A stretch of 6,419 nucleotides of DNA from JBNJEM01 sp051745935 (GTDB lineage: Bacteria > Planctomycetota > Planctomycetia > Pirellulales > Pirellulaceae): positions 1 through 6,419 of the forward strand of contig JBNJEM010000462.1 in assembly GCA_051745935.1 (NCBI GenBank), written 5' to 3'. Every line of letters starts with the position of its first letter. Position 1 is the stretch's first letter. The position numbers and the translations under genes are program-made. The notes beneath the pieces were generated by a model, which saw nothing but the letters and a program-made list of their open reading frames with translations, was not told where the DNA came from and did not search any database. Below are positions 1 through 6,217 of the stretch, one piece after another.

Positions 1-123
1 GCATTTGCACCTCGAAAAGCCTTTCCTCAATATGTGAAAACATGTGCAACGGACGTGCGAACGTCCGGGGATATCAGTCTTTTGCCCGTGAACGGTTACC
101 GGGCTGTAAAAGGTCAAAGAGCA

Positions 124-2019
124 ATGTTCAGTAACTTCGGCCATGTCAGTATTCCAACAATGACACGCCGGCAGGCCATGTGTGCTGCTGTTTTGGCCGT
201 CGTGTTTTTCGCCATTTACGTGCTAGCCCATTGGCTTCGTTTTGAAGGGCAATTCACGGCCGCCGAACAACAAAGAATACTAAACACCGTTGGCTGGGTG
301 GTTCTCACGAAGGTGATTGTTTTCGCCCAGTTCCGCGTGTTCAGCGGTTGGAGTCGGTTCGTCACGTTCTATGATTTCATCGCTTTGGGGAAAGCGGCGT
401 CCGTGAGCGCGGCCGTGCTCGTCCTTGGTGACTATTTTCTGTTTCCCCAGTTGACCGTGCCTCGAAGTATCCTGCTAATGGATTGGGGAACGACCATTTT
501 GGCCGTGGGGGCGTTAAGGGCGAGCGGAAGGCTCCTGGACGAACGAAAACCGCCATGGTTTCTGAAGCCATGGTTTCTGAAAGTGAAAGGAGTGTCCGTG
601 TTCATCGTCGGGGTTAATAACTCCAATGAATCATTGCTCCGGAACGTGCGGCGGAACGCGGACTTGTCCTATGAAGTGGTCGGCTTTGTAGCTCGGCATC
701 AACACCTGGTCGGTTCCCGGATCGGTGACGTTCCCGTGATCGGCACGATCGATCAAACCTGTGACCTTGCCGAGAAGTACGGGGTGTCGGAGGTTTTGAC
801 GACCGCCGGCGAGCTGCCCGGCTGCGACGTTCGACGATTGGTCGAGGAAGGAAACAGACGGCGGATTCGGGTCCGGGTATTACCCAGCTACGGCCAGCTT
901 CTCCGCGGCAACGTCAAGTTGCAGCCCAGAACGGTTTGCATCACCGACCTGCTGGGGCGAGAGCCCGTGAAGCTGGACCTTGAATCACTGCACCAATGGA
1001 TCAGCGGTAAGGTGATCATGGTGACGGGCAGCGCGGGGAGTATTGGTTCCGAAATCTGCCGCCAATTGCTTCGCTTCGGTCCCAAACAATTGATTCTCGT
1101 GGATCGTTGCGAGACCGGTCAGTTTTTTTTGGAGCATGAACTTCGGGGGATGGCGGGCGGCAGTGGACTGGAGGTCTGCATGGCCGATATCTGCGACGCG
1201 AACCGCATGTCGGCTGTTTTTGAGGAATATCGACCGAGCATCGTATTTCATGCGGCGGCCTATAAACATGTTCCATTGATGGAACGGCATCCCGGCGAGG
1301 CGGTTAAGAACATCACGCTCTCGACCAAGCTGCTAGCCGATATCGCGGATCGGGTTGGCGTGCAATCCTTCGTGATGATCTCGACCGACAAAGCGGTGAA
1401 TCCCACCAGCGTCATGGGCGCGTGCAAACGAGCGGCGGAGCTGTATGTTCAGGAACTGGCGCGAACATCGGATTGCCGGTTCGTAACCGTGCGGTTCGGC
1501 AATGTGCTCGATTCCGCCGGAAGCGTCGTGCCCATCTTTCGTCAACAGATTGCGCGAGGGGGACCCGTGACGGTCACTCACCCCGACATGACCCGGTTTT
1601 TCATGACCATTCCCGAAGCGTCCCAATTGGTCATCCAGGCTGGGATTCTCGGACACGGCGGGGAGATCTTCGCGCTGGATATGGGCGAGCCGATACGCAT
1701 CGTGAGTTTGGCCGAGGATATGATCCGGTTGTCGGGATTGCGCCCGTACGAGGATATCGACATTGAATTCACCGGCTGCCGCCCGGGAGAAAGACTTCGT
1801 GAAGAACTGCGTGTTGACGGGGAGAAACACCTGAAGACGACCCAGGACAAGATTCTCGTTGTAGCCTCGTATGCTCGCAATCACGTGAAAGTCGCCGGCC
1901 AGATAACTCAATTGCAGAAAGCGATTCGTGGGGAAGACGCCGGCCTTCTGTTGTCGCTGCGCCATATCGTTCCCGAATACAAGATAAGTAATCCACGGAG
2001 GCACAAGCAGGCGGCCTGA
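124..2019 (+). CDS. Membrane-anchored nucleotide-sugar 4,6-dehydratase, WbpM/CapD/PglF family
   Basis: Probable UDP-N-acetylhexosamine 4,6-dehydratase at the inner membrane, making the 4-keto-6-deoxy sugar that feeds deoxy-amino sugars of surface polysaccharide or glycoprotein. Counting from ATG 124 (631 aa), four hydrophobic segments (about 18-40, 55-76, 82-107, 114-138) are followed by a first Rossmann-like region (VFIVGVNNSN, 159-168) and then the catalytic SDR domain with TGSAGSIGSE at 301-310 as the NAD(P)-binding loop and an acidic D327 after the second strand. The catalytic stretch STDKAVNPTSVMGACKR (420-436) has Met431 where classical SDRs have Tyr, plus T421, D422, K423 and K435; the TDK-to-Met spacing matches PglF, which marks the dehydratase branch. 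Domain order and length fit WbpM (about 665 aa). The open frame extends upstream to GTG 34, but that has no ribosome site; ATG 124 has AAGG 10 nt before it. ATG 163 is also possible. The exact sugar substrate cannot be told from sequence. The gene is probably the right end of a polysaccharide locus lying outside the window. Confidence 0.93.
   Translation: MFSNFGHVSIPTMTRRQAMCAAVLAVVFFAIYVLAHWLRFEGQFTAAEQQRILNTVGWVVLTKVIVFAQFRVFSGWSRFVTFYDFIALGKAASVSAAVLVLGDYFLFPQLTVPRSILLMDWGTTILAVGALRASGRLLDERKPPWFLKPWFLKVKGVSVFIVGVNNSNESLLRNVRRNADLSYEVVGFVARHQHLVGSRIGDVPVIGTIDQTCDLAEKYGVSEVLTTAGELPGCDVRRLVEEGNRRRIRVRVLPSYGQLLRGNVKLQPRTVCITDLLGREPVKLDLESLHQWISGKVIMVTGSAGSIGSEICRQLLRFGPKQLILVDRCETGQFFLEHELRGMAGGSGLEVCMADICDANRMSAVFEEYRPSIVFHAAAYKHVPLMERHPGEAVKNITLSTKLLADIADRVGVQSFVMISTDKAVNPTSVMGACKRAAELYVQELARTSDCRFVTVRFGNVLDSAGSVVPIFRQQIARGGPVTVTHPDMTRFFMTIPEASQLVIQAGILGHGGEIFALDMGEPIRIVSLAEDMIRLSGLRPYEDIDIEFTGCRPGERLREELRVDGEKHLKTTQDKILVVASYARNHVKVAGQITQLQKAIRGEDAGLLLSLRHIVPEYKISNPRRHKQAA
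552..581 (+). repeat. Perfect 15-bp tandem duplication inside the dehydratase gene
   Basis: Two abutting identical copies of GCCATGGTTTCTGAA (552-566 and 567-581). The unit is five codons long, so the frame is kept and the protein gains a repeated PWFLK (residues 144-148 and 149-153 from ATG 124). It sits in the linker between the fourth membrane segment and the first Rossmann-like region, where extra length is likely to be tolerated. Perfect identity suggests a recent slippage event. Confidence 0.9.
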
Positions 2020-2187
2020 CAGCAGCCAAGTGTAATCGCCAGGGGCGTCCAAAACGATGGAAAATGCCAGGGGGGCCTTCAGCGGATGGCCAAGGATCGG
2101 TAAAGAAATGACTGGCTCCGCTCGCGATCCGCGTTTTCCGGCGATGGAACGCGTGTTGCCGCTCGCTCGGGAAAGTGCCACCCTCCG

Positions 2188-2204
2188 AAAAATGCCGAAG
2201 GCAT
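2188..2204 (-). terminator. Weak rho-independent terminator after the sigma-54 activator
   Basis: Read on the minus strand, ATGCC-TTC-GGCAT forms a 5-bp stem with a 3-nt loop (2204 to 2192), and the last T of the stem begins a run of five T. It starts 33 nt after the stop of the regulator at 2237. The stem is short, so termination may be partial. On the plus strand the hairpin is followed by GTCC rather than T residues, so it should not stop transcription of the converging dehydratase gene. Confidence 0.4.
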
Positions 2205-2236
2205 GTCCGAGCCGCTCCCAACGTGGTTGGTGCTTT

Positions 2237-4126
2237 CTATCTTCCCCGTTCGATCCCCCGTTTTGTCATTTTTGATTCCAGGGTGGTCGGTTTGAGTCCC
2301 AGAATCTCGGCCGCGCCGTTTTTCCCTCGAATCCGCCAACCGGTCTTGTTCAGCACATCGAGAATGTGTTGTTTTTCGACTTCGGCCAATGTCATTGGCT
2401 TGGCGGCCGACGAACCAGAGATCGAGGGGACGTCGACCTGCAAGGTGGACCCTTTGGTGAGAATCATGGACCGCTCGATCACGTTTCTCAGTTCTCTGAC
2501 GTTCCCCGGCCACGGGTAACTCCGCATGTCCTGCATCACTTTGCGAGGGATTGTGTCCACCGCCTTGCCCATCCGCGCGCCGAGTTCCTTGACGAACGCC
2601 CATACCAATAAGGGAATATCCTCGGTTCGTTCCCGCAGTGGGGGAATGGCGATGGGAAAGACGTTCAAGCGATGGAAGAGATCTTCACGGAACGTGCCGT
2701 TTTGGATGCCTTGCCGCAGATTGTGATTCGTGGCGGCAATGATTCGCACGTCGACGGAGATCGTTTCCGAGCTCCCCAACCGCTCAAAGGTGTTCTCTTG
2801 GAGGATTCGAAGCAGTTTGGCCTGCAGTTCCATGGACAGTTCGCCGACTTCGTCCAAAAAGAGCGTGGATCCGTCGGCCATTTCAAAACGGCCGATTTGT
2901 TTCGACAGGGCTCCCGTGTAGGCGCCCGCCTCGCGTCCGAAGAGTTCGCTTTCCATCAGGGTTGCGGGCAGGGCCGCGCAATTCACGGTAACCATGGCCG
3001 CGTCCCGCCGCGGACTCAGCTTGTGAATGGCCCGGGCGAACAGCTCCTTGCCAGTCCCCGTTTCGCCCTGCAGGAGGACGGCGGCGGGCGTGTCGGCCAC
3101 TTGCTCCACCTGCGCCATGACGGCCTTGATGGGGGCACTGCTTCCCACGATTTCTTCGTGTTCATAGCGCAGTTGGATTTCCTCGCGCAGGCAGATATTC
3201 TCCCGCTGCAGCTTGTCTTTCAGCGATTCGATTTCCGTGAAGGCCTGTTGCAAATCCAGTTCCGCTTGTTTGCGGCCGGTGATGTCTTCCATGCATACCA
3301 GCACCTTTCGAGCGTCCCGCAGCTCAATGGGCGCCGCCGAGACCCGGAGGTGCGTCGCGAGGGGGCCCCCGTCCCGATCCACGGTGGTTGTGAAATCAAC
3401 ATTGCGATAGCCCCGCCCGGCGTCGAATGTGTCTTGGACAATGGATCGGACGAGACACCGGCTGCAGAAGGAACTGCAACCGCAGCCCTCGGCCTTCTCC
3501 AGGGCATGCACGCAGCGAAGAATGTTGCCAAATGCAACGCCTTCGCTCTCCTTGGTCTCCGCCCCCACGAGCTCCTCGGCCACCCGGTTCATCCGCTCCA
3601 CGCGCCGATCCCGATCCATCAGGAGCATGGCCACCGGGGCGCTTTGGAAGATCGCCGTCAAGGTGGCTTCGCTGGCCTCCAAGGCTAATTCCGCTCGCTT
3701 GCGCTCCGTGATATCCTGAATGGTTCCGAGCATCCGGATCGGCTTGCCCGTCTCGGAGAAGGTGACTTCCGCCCGCTCGTGCACGATTCGCTCCGAGCCA
3801 TCCGGACGAACCACCCGGTGGTCGATCCCGTAGGGGATGCAGCGGTTCAGCGCGTCGTCGACGGAGCGCTTGACGAGTCCTCGATCCTCGGGATGGACGG
3901 CATTCAAGAATGCTTCATAGGTGGCCCCGAATTGGCCGGGCTCCAAACCGAAAATCCGGTAGACCTCGTCCGACCAACAGAGAACATTGGATTCAATGTC
4001 CCAATCCCAGTTACCGACGTGAGCGATCCGTTGAGCCTCGGCCAGCGTCGCTTCCGTCAACCGCGCCGAGTCGTCGCCTCGTTCCCAAACAGCCGAATCT
4101 TGGACATCTGAATCTTGGGACCGCAT
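2237..4126 (-). CDS. Orphan sigma-54-dependent transcriptional activator (PAS-PAS-AAA+-Fis)
   Basis: Enhancer-binding protein of the NtrC/FhlA/NorR class that would use ATP to open sigma-54 RNA polymerase promoters. From ATG 4126 (629 aa): PAS 1 at about 31-143, ending in the PAC-like GTIQDITERKRAE; PAS 2 at about 151-286; a coiled coil at about 285-320; AAA+ domain at about 326-550; Fis-type helix-turn-helix at about 581-625. Visible motifs are Walker A GETGTGKE (354-361), sigma-54 contact loop GAYTGA (401-406), Walker B with D425 and E426, sensor I AATN (464-467), candidate arginine fingers R480 and R486, and sensor II WPGNVRE (539-545). There is no receiver domain, so the signal is probably sensed through the PAS domains. 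PAS 2 carries a cluster C205, C215, C217, C221, C224. The frame is open to GTG 4141, with only a weak AGG 7 nt before it; ATG 4126 has GAGG upstream but at a long spacing, so the start is uncertain by five residues. Targets are unknown. Confidence 0.94.
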   Translation of the reverse strand: MRSQDSDVQDSAVWERGDDSARLTEATLAEAQRIAHVGNWDWDIESNVLCWSDEVYRIFGLEPGQFGATYEAFLNAVHPEDRGLVKRSVDDALNRCIPYGIDHRVVRPDGSERIVHERAEVTFSETGKPIRMLGTIQDITERKRAELALEASEATLTAIFQSAPVAMLLMDRDRRVERMNRVAEELVGAETKESEGVAFGNILRCVHALEKAEGCGCSSFCSRCLVRSIVQDTFDAGRGYRNVDFTTTVDRDGGPLATHLRVSAAPIELRDARKVLVCMEDITGRKQAELDLQQAFTEIESLKDKLQRENICLREEIQLRYEHEEIVGSSAPIKAVMAQVEQVADTPAAVLLQGETGTGKELFARAIHKLSPRRDAAMVTVNCAALPATLMESELFGREAGAYTGALSKQIGRFEMADGSTLFLDEVGELSMELQAKLLRILQENTFERLGSSETISVDVRIIAATNHNLRQGIQNGTFREDLFHRLNVFPIAIPPLRERTEDIPLLVWAFVKELGARMGKAVDTIPRKVMQDMRSYPWPGNVRELRNVIERSMILTKGSTLQVDVPSISGSSAAKPMTLAEVEKQHILDVLNKTGWRIRGKNGAAEILGLKPTTLESKMTKRGIERGR

Positions 4127-4169
4127 ATGTAATACCCACACCTCGCTGCCTATGACAATCTCGTGACAC

Positions 4170-4198
4170 TTTATACGATTGGAAGCCCTGCATGCCAG
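4170..4198 (-). promoter_or_regulatory. Sigma-70-like promoter of the PAS activator gene
   Basis: On the minus strand CTGGCA (4198-4193, four of six matches to TTGACA) is separated by exactly 17 nt from TATAAA (4175-4170, five of six matches to TATAAT). Transcription would begin near 4163, giving a leader of about 36 nt to ATG 4126 or 21 nt to GTG 4141. Two direct TGTCA copies lie just downstream (4164-4168 and 4153-4157), 11 bp apart, about one helical turn. The promoter assignment is by eye only. Confidence 0.45.
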
Positions 4199-4207
4199 CC
4201 GTTCCGG

Positions 4208-4219
4208 ACCGGCGCCGGT
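4208..4219. repeat. Perfect 12-bp palindrome upstream of the activator promoter
   Basis: ACCGGCGCCGGT is a perfect 12-bp palindrome centred between 4213 and 4214. It ends 10 bp upstream of the putative -35 box of the activator gene, a usual place for a regulator site. The motif is GC-only apart from its ends, so in GC-rich DNA chance occurrence is plausible. No known consensus was recognised. Confidence 0.35.
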
Positions 4220-4258
4220 TGACAGAGGATTTCGCCCCGAGTCGCCGGATTCACGGCT

Positions 4259-4279
4259 GTCAGGCGAGCAAAGCCTGAC
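4259..4279. repeat. 7-bp perfect hairpin between DAHP synthase and the activator
   Basis: GTCAGGC (4259-4265) and GCCTGAC (4273-4279) are perfect inverted copies around a 7-nt loop. CAC (4252-4254) and GTG (4280-4282) could add three outer pairs with a bulge. The hairpin lies 135 nt after the DAHP synthase stop in the direction of its transcription. There is no T run on either side, so it is not a standard intrinsic terminator; it could be a 3' end structure or a protein site. The rest of the 272-nt gap (4142-4413) holds no supported gene. Confidence 0.35.
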
Positions 4280-4396
4280 GTGCGCCGACCGGCTAAACCG
4301 TTACCTATACTTCAGTCGGTCGGATTCGTCCGGGTGGAAAGCCGCCCGACGCAAGCCCTCCTCCCGTTGGTCGGACTCGCGGCGGACCAAGTCATC

Positions 4397-4443
4397 CGCG
4401 ACCGGTATGAAGTCTATTCCGCCGCCGGGCGGCGCCGGTCGCG
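4397..4443 (-). repeat. Stem-loop bracketing the DAHP synthase stop codon
   Basis: CGCGACCGG (4397-4405) and CCGGTCGCG (4435-4443) are perfect 9-bp inverted copies. The 29-nt interior holds a second inverted repeat, GCCGC (4421-4425) and GCGGC (4429-4433), and the stop codon of the DAHP synthase gene (4414-4416). The folded transcript would have nested stems around the end of the reading frame. No T run follows on the minus strand, so this is not a classical terminator; 3' end stabilisation is one possibility. Confidence 0.45.
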
Positions 4444-5541
4444 ACGCTGCCGCACGCGTTCGGCCAGCGACTCGAGCAGCGTGACGGAATCTTTCCAACC
4501 GAGACAGGCGTCCGTGATACTTTGGCCGCGGACGAGCGGGCGTCCGGCCACCAGATCTTGGCGTCCGCCACGCAGATGCGATTCGACCATCACCCCGATA
4601 ATCCGTTGGTCCCCTCGCGCGATCTGCTCGCCAACGGCATCGGCCACGACGACCTGCCGCTGGTACTGCTTATTCGTGTTGGCGTGCGAACAATCGATCA
4701 TGACCCGTTCGGGCTGGCCCGCCTTGGCCAGCGCGGCGTGGGCGCTGGCCACGCTGCCCGCGTCGTAGTTCGTGGTTTGACCGCCGCGCAGGATGAGGTG
4801 GCAGTCATTGTTGCCCCGCGTTCTGACAATAGCAACCTGGCCGTTCTTGTGAATCGAAAGGAAGTGATGCCGATGGCCGGCGGCCACGATGGCATCCACG
4901 GCAACATCGATATTGCCGTCGGTCGCGTTCTTGAAGCCGATCGGCGCCGAGAGTCCAGACGCCAGCTCGCGATGAACCTGGGATTCGGCGGTTCGCGCGC
5001 CGATCGCGCCCCAACTGATGAGATCGGCGATGTATTGCGGTGAAATGGTGTCGAGGAATTCCGAGCCCGCCGGAACCCCCCGCTCCTGGATCCGCAACAA
5101 AACGTCCCGCGCGATGCGCAGCCCTTCATTGATGCGAAATGTGTCGTCAAGGTAAGGATCGTTAATGAGCCCTTTCCACCCAACCGTCGTGCGCGGTTTC
5201 TCGAAGTAAACTCGCATCACGATTTCCAGCTCCTCGGCCAGCCGCTCGCGGACCGCCACCAAACGCTCCGCGTATTCCACGGCCGTGTCCGGATCGTGGA
5301 TTGAACACGGGCCAATGACCACCAGCAGCCGGTCCGATTCTCCGCGCAAAATCCGTTTCACCCGTTCGCGAGTCTTAACGACCAGGCTCTCGGCAGGCGT
5401 CCCTTGAATCGGGAAAAAGCGGATCAAGTGCGCGGGAGGCGGTAACGGAACAATCTCGCTGATCCGCTCATCATCCGTCACCGACGTCTGGTCGGATGGC
5501 GTTGAATACAAAATGTCTTCGGATGGTGGCATCGTTTCCAT
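4414..5541 (-). CDS. aroG: 3-deoxy-7-phosphoheptulonate (DAHP) synthase, class I
   Basis: Condenses phosphoenolpyruvate with erythrose 4-phosphate to DAHP in the cytoplasm, the first step of the shikimate pathway to aromatic amino acids. The 375-aa protein aligns by eye with E. coli AroG (350 aa) at a constant offset of 18 through the catalytic core: metal ligands C79 (in GPCSIH), H286 (CSHAN), E320 (VESHL) and D344, and substrate residues R110, K115 (KPRTT), R183, K204 and R252 all fall on their AroG counterparts. The extra length is mostly an N-terminal tail of about 17 residues plus about 7 at the C-terminus. Residues matching the AroG inhibitor region are kept (D23, D24, P168, L197, S198), so feedback inhibition by an aromatic amino acid is likely, but whether by Phe, Tyr or Trp is not decided; the symbol is therefore by similarity only. 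ATG 5541 has AAGAG six nt upstream. A TATGAT at 5570-5575 is a possible -10 box, but no good -35 box lies at the right distance. Confidence 0.96.
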   Translation of the reverse strand: METMPPSEDILYSTPSDQTSVTDDERISEIVPLPPPAHLIRFFPIQGTPAESLVVKTRERVKRILRGESDRLLVVIGPCSIHDPDTAVEYAERLVAVRERLAEELEIVMRVYFEKPRTTVGWKGLINDPYLDDTFRINEGLRIARDVLLRIQERGVPAGSEFLDTISPQYIADLISWGAIGARTAESQVHRELASGLSAPIGFKNATDGNIDVAVDAIVAAGHRHHFLSIHKNGQVAIVRTRGNNDCHLILRGGQTTNYDAGSVASAHAALAKAGQPERVMIDCSHANTNKQYQRQVVVADAVGEQIARGDQRIIGVMVESHLRGGRQDLVAGRPLVRGQSITDACLGWKDSVTLLESLAERVRQRRDRRRPAAE

Positions 5542-5734
5542 GGATCACTCTTGCGCTAAAAAATCCGAAATCATAGGGGAAAACAGCTTTGATCCCTCCC
5601 AGCCCTCTGTCCATATTACGTTTCCGGTGCATGCCCACCACGCCAGGGCCCGTTGGGCTAACACTTGCGAGTAAAACGCGTCCCGTTCATCGGTTCAGCC
5701 AAGGTGGCGCTGTCCCAATGATATCCAATCGTAA

Positions 5735-5749
5735 GGCGGCAGGGCCGCC
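5735..5749 (-). terminator. Strong GC hairpin, possible terminator between the LapA-domain gene and DAHP synthase
   Basis: GGCGGC (5735-5740) and GCCGCC (5744-5749) form a perfect 6-bp GC stem with a 3-nt loop. On the minus strand it is followed by TTACGATT, a poor T tract. It lies about 200 nt downstream of the LapA-domain gene and about 195 nt upstream of the DAHP synthase start, so it could separate the two transcripts. It could equally be part of a repeat element. Confidence 0.25.
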
Positions 5750-5805
5750 AACCAAATGCGGACACCGCACAGGGATGGTGCGCTCCCGTTGGTCGCTCAT
5801 GTCAA

Positions 5806-5846
5806 GAAAAACGGTTCCTGACACCTTTTCTGCACACCTTTTCTGC
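5806..5846. repeat. AAAAGGTGTCAGGAACC-type motif with 13-bp tandem repeat
   Basis: The minus strand from 5830 to 5806 contains AAAAGGTGTCAGGAACC followed by GTTTTTC. On the plus strand the second half of this motif is duplicated: ACACCTTTTCTGC occurs at 5821-5833 and again, identical, at 5834-5846. AAAA(C)GGT and ACCTTTT can pair as an imperfect hairpin with one bulged C. From memory, this motif is found repeatedly in diverse environmental bacteria, often near REP-associated (Y1) transposases; no transposase is present here, so this would be a remnant or a mobile repeat copy. Confidence 0.5.
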
Positions 5847-5925
5847 ACCCACCTGCATCCTAGTTTCAAGTGTACTGTTCCAACTTGAGTCCGAATAGTT
5901 CACCTGGGCCCGCCGGGCGGATAAC

Positions 5926-5939
5926 GCAACACTCGTTGC
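5926..5939 (-). terminator. Small hairpin directly after the LapA-domain gene
   Basis: GCAAC (5926-5930) and GTTGC (5935-5939) form a 5-bp stem with a 4-nt loop, starting 8 nt after the stop of the LapA-domain gene on the minus strand. Only GTTAT follows, so there is no proper T run. Position is suggestive; the structure is weak. Confidence 0.25.
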
Positions 5940-5946
5940 CCCAACA

Positions 5947-6153
5947 CTACTTGCGAACCGCCCGCCTCAACAACTCCACCAGGCCCCACCCCGTGACCAT
6001 GCCGAGTACGTACATTCCCACGATGATAAAGACCTGAGGGGCTTTCACGGACCAGACCAGGAATGAGACCTCAACCGATTTGCGATTCTGAACGGCGAAC
6101 ACGGTAATCAGGACCAACAACAACACAATAATCGAAATTCTGACATATCTCAT
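5947..6153 (-). CDS. Small LapA-domain (DUF1049-type) inner membrane protein
   Basis: A 68-aa integral membrane protein with two hydrophobic helices, at about residues 5-22 and 39-58, joined by a short loop with the family-typical pattern QNRKSVEVSFLVWSVKAP. A basic tail (LLRRAVRK) would face the cytoplasm. The pattern VQN followed by VxVxFLxW and a second helix rich in Gly is that of the LapA domain (lipopolysaccharide assembly protein A). E. coli LapA is about 102 aa, so this is a short form without the C-terminal extension. In E. coli LapA works with LapB in regulating lipopolysaccharide synthesis; no lapB is visible here, so that role is not shown. The reading frame is open to TTG 6180 and ATG 6159, but only ATG 6153 has a well-placed ribosome site (GGAG, 9 nt upstream). 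Confidence 0.85.
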   Translation of the reverse strand: MRYVRISIIVLLLVLITVFAVQNRKSVEVSFLVWSVKAPQVFIIVGMYVLGMVTGWGLVELLRRAVRK

Positions 6154-6162
6154 TTTCATTGA

Positions 6163-6166
6163 CTCC
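6163..6166 (-). promoter_or_regulatory. Ribosome binding site deciding the LapA-domain start
   Basis: GGAG on the minus strand lies 9 nt before ATG 6153 but only 3 nt before ATG 6159, and falls inside the longer frame that begins at TTG 6180. It therefore favours the 68-residue start. Confidence 0.6.
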
Positions 6167-6217
6167 AAATCTTGCCCCAAAAAGACGGGTGTTTCCGATC
6201 AAATGCCCGATGTCCAT

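Larger units (their letters stand above)
5542..5946. other. 405-nt gene-free region with hairpins and a repeat-associated motif
   Basis: No convincing gene is seen. The open frames here (5589-5888 plus, 5687-5869 minus) have low-complexity, unfamiliar translations and run across inverted repeats. The region holds the DAHP synthase leader on the right-to-left strand, hairpins at 5735-5749, 5766-5782 (CGCAC/GTGCG, 7-nt loop) and 5866-5888 (TCAAGT/ACTTGA, 11-nt loop), and a motif plus 13-bp tandem repeat at 5806-5846. The density of small inverted repeats suggests a decayed repetitive or mobile element; this is inference. Confidence 0.5.

Noticed and set aside
1333..2181. 282-aa open frame on the minus strand opposite the dehydratase gene
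   Set aside because: It lies antisense to the well-supported catalytic domain, has no recognisable domain, and is explained by base composition of the real gene.
2218..2230. CCAAC-GTG-GTTGG hairpin as a plus-strand terminator for the dehydratase
   Set aside because: The 5-bp stem is followed by TGCTTTCTATCTTC, which is T-rich but not a run. It is too weak to call.
2672..3688. 338-aa open frame on the plus strand opposite the sigma-54 activator
   Set aside because: It is antisense to the AAA+ and PAS domains, whose motifs are complete on the minus strand. Its translation is repetitive in Gly, His and Arg and resembles no family.
4183..4198. Sigma-54 promoter at TGGCATG upstream of the activator
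   Set aside because: The -24-like TGGC has no GC pair at the required distance for the -12 element; the spacing is wrong.
4522..5043. 173-aa open frame on the plus strand opposite DAHP synthase
   Set aside because: It is a mirror of the conserved DAHP synthase core, with no ribosome site and no family signature.
5589..5888. 99-aa open frame in the gap between DAHP synthase and the LapA-domain gene
   Set aside because: It runs through several inverted repeats and the 13-bp tandem repeat, has no ribosome site seen, and its translation looks like repeat DNA read as protein.
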